Source: JAVSMW01 sp032027005 (GTDB lineage: Bacteria > Bacillota > Thermincolia > Thermincolales > UBA2595). From it: a DNA stretch of 64,000 nucleotides. Below the pieces are notes generated by a model. It was not told where the DNA came from. It did no database searches and was given only the letters and a program-made list of their open reading frames with translations. How positions within the stretch are numbered: position 1 is the first letter of the stretch; each line of letters begins with the position of its first letter. The stretch covers positions 124,001 to 188,000 of the forward strand of contig JAVSMW010000005.1 of assembly GCA_032027005.1 (NCBI GenBank), given 5' to 3'. Below, piece after piece: positions 57,426 to 64,000 of this stretch. The position numbers and the translations under genes are program-made.

Positions 57426-57863
57426 TCATTGGTGGCAGCTACGTGAATGTCCACAGTCAGGGCAAGTGTCTTCCTTGATGCTTGCCCTGCTGAGTTTGCA
57501 TTCGCACAAAGCACAACCCTGCTTAGGTCCGGCTAAAGCCCGGCCTCCGGCAACCTGGGCCAGTTCATCCTCATCCAACTCATCGTCTTTGGAACTCGCC
57601 GGCTCGGGCGGGAGTTTATCTGCCATCTGTTTAAGCAATTTGTCGAGGAGACCCTGACGCACCTTACTCTCAGTGCTGTAATCAACAGACACCACAGCCC
57701 TGGCAAGTTCCAGCATACCGTCGTAATTGTGCTCAGCCTTCGTGTCATCGTTCTCAGTAGTCGCGTAATCATCCTCAAACCTACTGCCTCGATCGATACC
57801 GCTGCCATTTAAAAGCTTATCAATATCATCACTGAAGCGCTTTCCCTTAAATTGTTCATTCAC
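57426..57863 (-). CDS. anti-sigma-like N-terminus joined to double-Gly leader and Cys-rich tail
   Basis: 145 residues from a GTG at 57863 that overlaps the sigma-factor stop, so the two are translationally coupled. Residues 1-85 (FSDDIDKLLNGSG, YDGMLELARAVVSVDYSTES, KVRQGLLDKLL) resemble the cytoplasmic N-terminus of ECF anti-sigma factors, but there is no membrane helix. Residues 95-108 end in DELDEDELAQVAGG, a Nif11-like leader end as in the precursors at 59467-60859. The last 37 residues are Cys-rich (GCALCECKL and TCPDCGHSRSC), like a zinc ribbon or a peptide core. Intact frame. Function not known. Confidence 0.7.
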   Translation of the reverse strand: MNEQFKGKRFSDDIDKLLNGSGIDRGSRFEDDYATTENDDTKAEHNYDGMLELARAVVSVDYSTESKVRQGLLDKLLKQMADKLPPEPASSKDDELDEDELAQVAGGRALAGPKQGCALCECKLSRASIKEDTCPDCGHSRSCHQ

Positions 57864-58418
57864 CGGCTGACACCCCGCTCTTCAGGATTGACCGCAGCTG
57901 CCGTATGGCCCGGTACAAAATAACACCGACATTGCTTTCACTTAACCCTATTAATTCCGCTATATGCCTGTTAGTCAGACCGGCCTTGAATTTTAGGGCA
58001 ATTATGTTTCGCTCCCGCTCTTCAGGCGAGCCAGGGCCGTAAGCAGTTCTTCCCGGAATTCACCAACGACAGCAGTCTCCTCGGGACCGGGTTCTGTACA
58101 AGCCACATCACCGATCGCATCAAGAGCAACCCAACTTTGCTTTGCAGAGCTTCGGTAGAAGTCAGTAACAACATTATGAGCAATGGCAAAAAGCCAGCTG
58201 GCAAAAACTCCCCGGCTGGCATTATATAATTCAATCTTATCCAGGATGATTTCAAAAATCCGGGCTGTCAGGTCATCAGCCGCATCAGGGCCGCCAACCC
58301 GAAACCGCACATAGTTGTATACACGGGGAAAATAGTGGGTGTAAATCGCTCCAAAAGCCTCTGGATTGCTTTTAGCTCCTTCCACTAAATCAGGTTCGTC
58401 TTGAAGTATGGGTCCCAT
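57856..58418 (-). pseudogene. ECF sigma factor, one frameshift
   Basis: ATG 58418 after GGGGGG. Region 2 is intact (YTHYFPRVYNYVRFRVGGPDAADDLTARIFEIIL in pieces, then GVFASWLFAIAHNVVTDFYR). Near 58020 a one-base shift leads into region 4 (ERNIIALKFKAGLTNRHIAE, then LIGLSESNVGVILYRAIRQL), ending at 57856 with the start codon of the next gene inside. With the shift corrected the length is about 187 residues, normal for the family. Confidence 0.85.
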
Positions 58419-58453
58419 TCTATCTTAATTCCCCCCATGTTTAATCAGCTACT

Positions 58454-59462
58454 TTAGCCTGCCAGACCAGGCATGCTTTTTTCACCGGCGTTGAAATCCC
58501 CGTAAAGGTTTGCGCAGGTAGCCCGGCAGGTCCGGCAATTCAGGAGATAACCACAACTCTTACAAGGATCAAGAACATTTTCCTCGGTGGACCGCAGCTT
58601 ATTAATGGTATCCGACTGTGACCAGTAATTAGCTATGCTGAGCCCTTTTTCGGGGAAACTTAAATGGCGGCAGGGCCGGAAATTCCGTCCACATCAACAG
58701 CCATCATCTGCCTGCCGGCGGCGCAGCCTGCCTCAATGCCCTGGTACCCGGTCCCGGTGCACAAGAGTCCGCAGAACTGAGAAAACAGGTCTCAATATAA
58801 ACCGCATGGGCAGGGTTACTGTATGATTTAAGATAGGCCGCCAAATCAGCTAATTCCGGTCCATCCAGAAGATCTGGCACCTGTTTATGGGAGTCCGGTT
58901 TTAGACGCAAAATATTAATTGCCTTTACACCGTATTTCTTCGCCAAATCTACCAGATTGGGGAAATCATGGGCATTGTCTTTTCGCGCTACCCAGTTAAT
59001 GCCATAAAGCAAATCTGTTTTTTGCAGCAGTTCCAACGCCCTGACTGCATCATCATACTTATCCCTGGATTTATTATGAATCTCTTCTGTCGAACCGTTA
59101 AGAGAAATCCATAGCCATCCCATACCGGCCTTAGCCAGCTCCTGAAGCCGCTTTTCATTAAGCCCGCAGCCGCTGGTAGCCATGGTCGAATTCATCCCCA
59201 GGGCACGGATTTGCAGGATGGTTTCAGTGAGGTGCGGGTATACCAACGGCTCTCCGCCGCTCAAAGCGATATAGAGCACCTTTAGCCGGGCTGCTTCCTG
59301 CAGGTAATTAGTCAGCAGGCCAAAGTTAAGGTCCTTGTGGTGAGATGTTATATTATAACATTGGGGACAATGGAGTGGACACCTGGTGGTCAACTCAAAA
59401 TGGATTAGACCGGGAACCTCCAGTGACCGGTCTTGAGGAATCGCCCTGGATACCGCAGACAC
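58454..59462 (-). pseudogene. radical SAM/SPASM peptide-modifying enzyme, frameshifted
   Basis: The likely start is GTG 59462, four bases after the stop of the last precursor. The [4Fe-4S]-SAM motif is TRCPLHCPQCY (CX3CX2C), followed by ALSGGEPLVYP. Near 58770 the frame shifts; the C-terminal SPASM domain then reads CGLLCTGTGYQGIEAGCAAG and RQMMAVDVDG, with further shifts, and ends in PCKSCGYLLNCRTCRATC. Such enzymes install thioether, C-C or epimer modifications on RiPP precursors. Its place directly downstream of three precursors makes them the likely substrates. Confidence 0.85.
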
Positions 59463-59466
59463 GCTT

Positions 59467-59867
59467 TTACCAGCCGCTGAAGAGGAAGCGACATCATTTG
59501 CTGCGCTTTCCACAGCGTCCGCTGCGGCATTAATCCCATCACTCATGGCATTCGCCCCGTCCATCATGCCGTTATATAGTATCATTACAGGCAGAATCCA
59601 GTCCAGCCCCTACATCTTGGGCTACCCCGCCTCCAGCAACCTGTTCCAATTCATCTTCGGACAGTTCTCCGGACTGCCGTTTAACACCTAACACCAGAGC
59701 CTTCATCTCATCTGCCGAAATATCAAACCCGGCATCCTTTGCCACCTTAACGGCTTGCCTGAATTTCCCCGTCCCTGGTGCCGGCAGTTTCAATGGCTGA
59801 TTTCAGGGTTGCCTTTAACGCGCTGTCTTCAGATGCCTTTTTAATAAATTCCACTGCGTGTCTTCAA
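59467..59867 (-). pseudogene. Nif11-like RiPP precursor 3, frameshifted
   Basis: TTG 59867 has GGAGGG seven bases upstream. Pieces: EFIKKASEDSALKATLKSAI, then VKVAKDAGFDISADEMKALV, then GELSEDELEQVAGGG at the leader end. In a second frame the core runs MMDGANAMSDGINAAADAVE and AANDVAS, and in a third it ends FSGW with TAA at 59467. The shared FSGW end with precursor 2 shows how the frames belong together. Four frame changes in 400 bases. Confidence 0.75.
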
Positions 59868-59904
59868 TTTTTGTCCCTCCTTATATATTCAGGTTCACAG
59901 CTTT

Positions 59905-60340
59905 TCACCAACCGCTGAAAAACGAAGCTACAGTATTGGCTGCATCAGTAACGCCTCCGGCAACTGTGTTGGCAGCATCAGTGATACCTCCGGCAACTGT
60001 GTTGGCAGCATCAGTGATACCTCCGGCAACTGTGTTGGCAGCGTCAGTAACCGCCCCGTCGATTGCTCTTCCTGCATCTTCATACATGTGTTGGTCCAAC
60101 GCAGCTCCACCTGCCACATTTTCCAGTTCATCATCGGAAAGTTCACCTGCTTGCAGTCTGCTTTCAACAGCTGCCTTCAATCCATCGGCTGAAACATTAA
60201 AACCGGCATTTTGGGCAATCTGGGTCACAGCCTGAATCTCTTCCTCTTTATTTGCTGCTTTATCAACGGCAGCTTTTCACAGCCGCCTTCAATACACTGT
60301 CCTCGTTAACCTTTTGCAAAAACTCTAATTCTTTACTCAT
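59905..60340 (-). pseudogene. Nif11-like RiPP precursor 2 with repeated core, one frameshift
   Basis: ATG 60340 follows GGGGG. N-terminus MSKELEFLQKVNEDSVLKAA, then a one-base shift near 60270, then NAGFNVSADGLKAAVESRLQ and the leader end GELSDDELENVAGG. The core of about 66 residues carries four copies of an 11-residue repeat (TDAANTVAGGI) and ends in VASFFSGW. The repeat's VAGG copies the leader-end motif NVAGG. No Cys in the core. Confidence 0.82.
59943..60056. repeat. 33-base tandem repeat inside precursor 2 core
   Basis: Unit of 33 bases (CAACTGTGTTGGCAGCATCA plus 13 more), more than three copies, nearly identical except in the last one. Encodes the 11-residue core repeat. Confidence 0.9.
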
Positions 60341-60409
60341 TTTTTTCCCCCTTTTATTATTTTTAAACTCACGGAAATGGGAGATTCTTTATGTTTCAGA
60401 CAAGACCTC

Positions 60410-60859
60410 TTACCACCCGCTGACAACAGAAGGAACAACAGGTGCAACTATACCCATTGCAGTACCGGTAGTACCACCGGTTGCACCGGCAGCATCAGCG
60501 GCACCGGCCAGTGCACCGACTGTGTCCACGACAGTACCAACAGCATCGCCAATTCCGGCCGAAACATTTATTACAGCCCCGGTTACATTAATATCACCTG
60601 TGTTTATGACCAGGTCGCCTACCCCCCCGGCCACGTTTTCCAGCTCACTGTCAGAAAGTTCTCCTGCCTGTCTGAGAGCACCTTCCACAAAATCCTTTAA
60701 CTCACCGGCCGAAACATCAAACCCAGCTTCCGTGGCGATTTTAGCCACTGCCTGTACCTCTTCGTCCTTGGAACCGGCCTTAGTAACAGCTGCTTTTATT
60801 GCAGAATTTAAGGCATTGTCCTCAGACACCTTCTTGAAAAACTCTCCTGCTTTGCTCAT
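60410..60859 (-). CDS. Nif11-like RiPP precursor 1
   Basis: 149 residues, intact. ATG 60859 follows AAGGGGGAAAAAAGA. The leader (SKAGEFFKKVSEDNALNSAI, then AGFDVSAGELKDFVEGALRQ) ends with GELSDSELENVAGG near residue 79. The 70-residue core is rich in Gly, Ala, Val and Thr (DINVTGAVINVSAGIGDAVG, and so on), with no Cys, and ends in VPSVVSGW. It is the first gene of a run of three related precursors followed by a radical SAM enzyme. Confidence 0.85.
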   Translation of the reverse strand: MSKAGEFFKKVSEDNALNSAIKAAVTKAGSKDEEVQAVAKIATEAGFDVSAGELKDFVEGALRQAGELSDSELENVAGGVGDLVINTGDINVTGAVINVSAGIGDAVGTVVDTVGALAGAADAAGATGGTTGTAMGIVAPVVPSVVSGW

Positions 60860-60923
60860 TCTTTTTTCCCCCTTTTTTTATATTTAGCTCTCGGAAATTC
60901 GAGAAAGTTTATCGCCGTCCAAG

Positions 60924-61014
60924 ACCCCCACTTCTTAAGTGGGGGTTACAGCTCTACTCTTCGGTGGGGGTAGAGTCCCCCACCGAAGCCCCGATGTTCA
61001 GCTTTAGCTGAACA
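60924..61014. repeat. three consecutive perfect hairpins upstream of RiPP genes
   Basis: Hairpin 1: ACCCCCACTT/AAGTGGGGGT (60924-60946). Hairpin 2: CTTCGGTGGGGG/CCCCCACCGAAG (60959-60988). Hairpin 3: TGTTCAGCT/AGCTGAACA (60995-61014). Together they look like the structured end of an IS200/IS605-type element or a palindromic repeat; no transposase gene is attached. They lie between the symporter gene and the precursor 1 start, where a promoter is expected. Confidence 0.7.
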
Positions 61015-61080
61015 AGTTCACTTCCGCTTCGTAAGTAAATACGGTTTATACAGTGATGTATTACATAAATTAATATTTTT

Positions 61081-62394
61081 TTAAAGAACTTCTTTTACCG
61101 GAGTACCGCTTATGACTGTCTGACTCAGCGGGTGCCCTGTTATTACCATCGCGGCAGTACAGGTCAGAAGTATATTTACAATAGTTAAAATCGGATCGAT
61201 AATGGAAAATGCGGCTAACAGCATGATTACGGCGGCATCGGTAGGCAAACCAAGGGGTGTAAGAATAATGGCAATCATCGACAGGGAAGCCATTCCCGGT
61301 GCGCCGGCTCCCGCCAGGGCGGCCAGCACGGCGGCAAAAACGGCAAATATTATATTCCCTATACTTAGCGGTACACCATATAACTGAACGATAAAAACAG
61401 TCCCAATGGTAAATACCAGCACCATGCTGAAACGGCAAATGACAATACTGAGTGGTACAATCAGATTGATGGCATTTTGCGGCAGGTGAAAACTATCCCG
61501 CACTACACTGAAAACCGACGGCATGGTGGCGAAGCTGTTCCGGGTGCCAAAGGCGATAATAATTGGTTCCCGCAGGTTTTTGAAGGATTGGAACAGAGAT
61601 ATGCCTGATCTCACAGATATTATAAACCCGCCGAGAAATATTAATATAAGGGCGGCAAGATGAATGAGCAAGATAAGTTTGGCCAGGGCCAATAAAATAT
61701 CAGTACCTGTCCTGGCTACCTGACCGGCCATAATCCCCAGGAGTCCAAAAGGAAGACCGTACATGGCCAGACCAATGGCCTTTTCAAAAGCCTTAAAGGT
61801 GGAATTGGTCAATTCCAGGATTTGTTCACTGTTTTGCTTTGGAATGATTCCAATAGTTAAACCAAAGACAATGGAGAAAAAAAGAATCTGCAGTGTTTTC
61901 CCTTCATATAACGCGGCAAAAATATTTGTCGGCACAAGGTCCCTGACAAATCCCGAAAAACCAATGGAAACAGACTGCTGCCCGGCACCCGAAATTTTTT
62001 CGGCATTCATTAATACTGTACCGAGAGTTTCCCTGGCCTCAGGTTTAAGCCCCTGGCCGGGATTTCCCGCCAATGCCACAATCATTCCAACAACTCCGGA
62101 CAGTAGGAGGCCAATCAAAAACACGGCGATAATCCGCTTCAGATATTTCCTGGTTTCCTGAGAAGACAGCAGACCGCCAAAACTGGCCACAATCGCAGTA
62201 ATCATTATCGGTATTACGCTCATCTTAAGAAAAGATAGATAAAGATCCCCAAAGGGTTCCAGCCTCATAGCCAGCCCTTTATTGTAAATACCGATGAATA
62301 TTCCGGCTGCAGTACCCAGAGCTATCGCCCACGGTTTTTTTATGCTATCTGTCCAATCCCTTATGCTATTAACCTTGATTGCTTTATTTATCAT
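61081..62394 (-). CDS. dicarboxylate/amino acid:cation symporter (DAACS family)
   Basis: 437 residues with eight or more membrane segments plus two hairpin loops. Family markers are seen: SFLKMSVIPIMITAIVASFG near the N-terminus, FGTRNSFATMPSVF (the Ser-rich hairpin 1), and GAPGMASLSMIAIILTPLGL (hairpin 2). It imports glutamate, aspartate or C4-dicarboxylates with Na+ or H+. Its ATG overlaps the stop of the binding protein upstream by four bases, an unusual coupling because DAACS carriers do not need a binding protein. Confidence 0.9.
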   Translation of the reverse strand: MINKAIKVNSIRDWTDSIKKPWAIALGTAAGIFIGIYNKGLAMRLEPFGDLYLSFLKMSVIPIMITAIVASFGGLLSSQETRKYLKRIIAVFLIGLLLSGVVGMIVALAGNPGQGLKPEARETLGTVLMNAEKISGAGQQSVSIGFSGFVRDLVPTNIFAALYEGKTLQILFFSIVFGLTIGIIPKQNSEQILELTNSTFKAFEKAIGLAMYGLPFGLLGIMAGQVARTGTDILLALAKLILLIHLAALILIFLGGFIISVRSGISLFQSFKNLREPIIIAFGTRNSFATMPSVFSVVRDSFHLPQNAINLIVPLSIVICRFSMVLVFTIGTVFIVQLYGVPLSIGNIIFAVFAAVLAALAGAGAPGMASLSMIAIILTPLGLPTDAAVIMLLAAFSIIDPILTIVNILLTCTAAMVITGHPLSQTVISGTPVKEVL

Positions 62395-63335
62395 TTAAGT
62401 CCTCCGATATATTCGTCCACCTGCTGCTTGATATCTACACTGTATTTCATGAATTCCAGGTAGTGGTTTAGCCAGGACAGCAGCTGATGATCCTGAGGAG
62501 CCACGGCTATGGCAATCGGATCTATCCGGTCCTTCAGGATAATGACTTTGGTGGTAATGGCAAGTTCGGGGTTTTGTTTTATAAACATATCTATCTCGTT
62601 TTCATCGTAAAGCGAAGCTAATAACTCTCCCCTGGCTGTTGCCCCGAAAAGGTCATCATGGGGAACACCGGTAATCTGGGCTTTTGGAAAGATATCTCTG
62701 GCGAATTCCTCATAGGATGTCCCTTTTGTTACACCGATTTTATCTGTTGTATTTAATATCAGTTCAAGGGCTGTTTTCCCCGGATTGGCATTCTGCAGGG
62801 CTGCCAGTTTCAGGCGATTTGCCAGCACAGCTTGGTGAAATACAATATATGGCTGGGTGAACCTGATTCTTTGAGCCCGTGCTAAGGTAACACTCAGTTT
62901 GGAGATGGCTATATCAGCCTGCCCTGCCGCTACCCGGTCCACCACTTCGTTAAAGCTGCGGGCCACCCGGTCAAACGCCACATCTACACCCAACTCCCGT
63001 GCTATGTCACGGGCCATTTTGACATCAAGCCCGGTCAACTGCCCCTGTTTGTCCAGATAAAACCATGGGATGCGGTCTTCATAGTACAGAGAGACAATAA
63101 GCTTCCCCCGATTATTGATCCTCAGCATGTCAGGCGGTAAAGGTGCTGTTCCGTTATATGCAGAGGCAGTTTTAACTGCCTGCCCGGAACTGACGCTGTT
63201 TACCGACTCTTCCGAGGCCTTTTTGTCTTCTCCGGCGATCGATTGTGCGGACTGATTCCCACAACCGGCAACAACGATTCCGGCTAGCAGTAGAACTGAG
63301 ATTATGATCAAAAACCCGCACCAGCGTTTAGCCAT
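62391..63335 (-). CDS. family 3 extracellular solute-binding lipoprotein
   Basis: 314 residues with a lipoprotein signal; lipobox LAGIVVAGC. The SBP_bac_3 pattern is present: LIVSLYYEDRIPWFYLDKQG, LDVKMARDIARELGVDVAF, and ADIAISKLSVTLARAQRIRF. Such proteins bind polar amino acids or related acids outside the cell. It is translationally coupled to a DAACS symporter rather than to an ABC permease. Confidence 0.88.
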   Translation of the reverse strand: MAKRWCGFLIIISVLLLAGIVVAGCGNQSAQSIAGEDKKASEESVNSVSSGQAVKTASAYNGTAPLPPDMLRINNRGKLIVSLYYEDRIPWFYLDKQGQLTGLDVKMARDIARELGVDVAFDRVARSFNEVVDRVAAGQADIAISKLSVTLARAQRIRFTQPYIVFHQAVLANRLKLAALQNANPGKTALELILNTTDKIGVTKGTSYEEFARDIFPKAQITGVPHDDLFGATARGELLASLYDENEIDMFIKQNPELAITTKVIILKDRIDPIAIAVAPQDHQLLSWLNHYLEFMKYSVDIKQQVDEYIGGLK

Positions 63336-63350
63336 TAAGTCTGTCTCCTT

Positions 63351-64000
63351 TTATTCCGTCAGAATTTCGATTTTTCCATTCCTGATAACCTTTTTTACCA
63401 CCAGGTTGCCTTTTTCATCACCGCTTTGGTCAAAGGTATGCTGGCCGGCAACTGCCGGCCAATCTTTTAACCCCCGGAGTGCTTCAGCAATTTTAGGCGG
63501 TTCGGTGGACCCGGCATTTTTGACTGCGGCTGCCAGCAGTTTGACCGCATCGTATCCCTGAGCCGTATATTGGGTCGGCTCCTGTTGATACTTAGCCTTA
63601 AAAGCCTGCATAAACTTTTGTACTTCCGGCCTCGCGTCAAATGGATTAAAAACAGTCCCAATCACAGTTCCTTCTGCGGCCCATCCGGCAGTTTTGCCAA
63701 AATCCGGAGAATCCATGGTGTTGCCGGACAGAAACGGCATCGTAATGCCGGCCCGCCTGGCATCGGCAATAAATTGAGCACCACCTTTGGCGGAATCGGC
63801 CACAAATACAGCATTGTAGGCCAGAGCCTCCCACTTCCGGCGTAAATCAGCCAATCCTTTCAGATCACCATAATAAGAAATCCTGTCAACTATATTAATC
63901 CCGCTTTCCCTGGCGCTGTCCTCAAAGGCATTAGCCAGGCCGCGGCCGTAGGAATCGTTCACGTAATATATGGCAATCCGGTTGAGGTTACGGCCGGCGG
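63351..64000 (-). CDS. branched-chain amino acid type (periplasmic type I) substrate-binding protein, 5' end outside window
   Basis: The frame is open to the right edge (NLNRIAIYYVNDSYGRGLAN), so only the C-terminal 216 residues are seen. PFLSGNTMDSPDFGKTAGWA and YQQEPTQYTAQGYDAVKLLA match the Leu/Ile/Val-binding-protein family of ABC transporters. It ends 15 bases before the family 3 binding protein on the same strand, so the three uptake genes probably form one operon. Confidence 0.88.
   Translation of the reverse strand, partial: AGRNLNRIAIYYVNDSYGRGLANAFEDSARESGINIVDRISYYGDLKGLADLRRKWEALAYNAVFVADSAKGGAQFIADARRAGITMPFLSGNTMDSPDFGKTAGWAAEGTVIGTVFNPFDARPEVQKFMQAFKAKYQQEPTQYTAQGYDAVKLLAAAVKNAGSTEPPKIAEALRGLKDWPAVAGQHTFDQSGDEKGNLVVKKVIRNGKIEILTE

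Noticed and set aside
59943..60056. 33-base direct repeats as a CRISPR array
   Set aside because: The units are adjacent with no spacers and encode an in-frame peptide repeat; no cas genes are near.
59858..60887. Long plus-strand open frames (125 and 211 codons) opposite the RiPP precursors
   Set aside because: Products are Ala/Pro/Ser low-complexity, the mirror of the repeated Gly/Ala/Val cores; the minus strand has the ribosome sites and leader motifs.

Overview
The window looks like a chromosomal piece of an anaerobic, endospore-forming, probably acetogenic or syntrophic Clostridia bacterium of the Peptococcaceae/Desulfotomaculum type. The evidence is a gerA-type germinant receptor operon, a spoVAC-spoVAD-spoVAE cluster, an array of Spo0M-like genes, and a bacterial CO dehydrogenase/acetyl-CoA synthase pair (cooS-acsB) with its CooC maturation ATPase. 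The species cannot be fixed from the sequence alone. Runs of N near 33.04, 33.40, 41.58-42.35 and 42.65-42.80 kb show that this is draft sequence.

Left part (0-33.5 kb), mostly intact genes. Three exported or membrane proteins of unknown role lie beside a dense block of hairpins (about 1625-1815, a candidate structured RNA). Next comes an agr-type quorum-sensing operon in the order agrC-agrB-agrD-agrA on the minus strand, including a 45-residue AgrD-like pheromone precursor in which Ser replaces the usual ring Cys. Then follow thiamine pyrophosphokinase, a Gln-rich protein, two tandem palindromic repeats, a DUF554 protein, a citrate synthase behind a ydaO-type c-di-AMP riboswitch and terminator, a DUF1540 peptide, a MOT1-like transporter, the gerAA-gerAC-gerAB operon, an orphan OmpR regulator, a DUF4342 protein, a chemoreceptor that has lost its signalling tip, Cfa, three intact and one decayed Spo0M genes, a spoVA2mob-like cluster (DUF1657, DUF421-DUF1657 fusion, SpoVAC/D/E), the cooC-cooS-acsB operon and a phosphatase-superfamily lipid- or envelope-type enzyme.

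Middle part (33.8-47 kb), accessory. tRNA-Tyr and tRNA-Gln precede an IS1380-type transposase with a C-terminal frameshift, a four-gene Tn7/Mu-like transposon (DUF6431, DDE transposase, ExeA/TnsC ATPase, small protein) with repeated motifs at its right end, a type I Hol_Tox toxin locus, and an ISAs1-type transposase fused to a DruA/DUF4338 domain. Broken copies of an MFS transporter, YbjQ-like protein, ferredoxin-nitroreductase, gamma-carbonic anhydrase and DbpA-like helicase follow. Nearly every long gene from 41 to 60 kb carries frameshifts. Since the same stretch contains Ns, some or most of these may be sequencing errors.

Right part (47.8-64 kb). A frameshifted type I restriction-modification operon (hsdM, KilA-N gene, hsdS, hsdR) is followed by the most interesting locus, a RiPP-like cluster at 54.9-60.9 kb. 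It has three tandem Nif11-like precursors with a double-Gly leader end and a shared C-terminal Ser-Gly-Trp, one with an 11-residue core repeat; a radical SAM/SPASM enzyme; an ECF sigma factor overlapping a protein that joins an anti-sigma-like N-terminus, a double-Gly leader motif and a Cys-rich tail; an aminoglycoside-phosphotransferase-like kinase; an NHLP (nitrile-hydratase-type) leader peptide; and a HExxH protein. The window ends in solute uptake genes (dicarboxylate symporter and two substrate-binding proteins).
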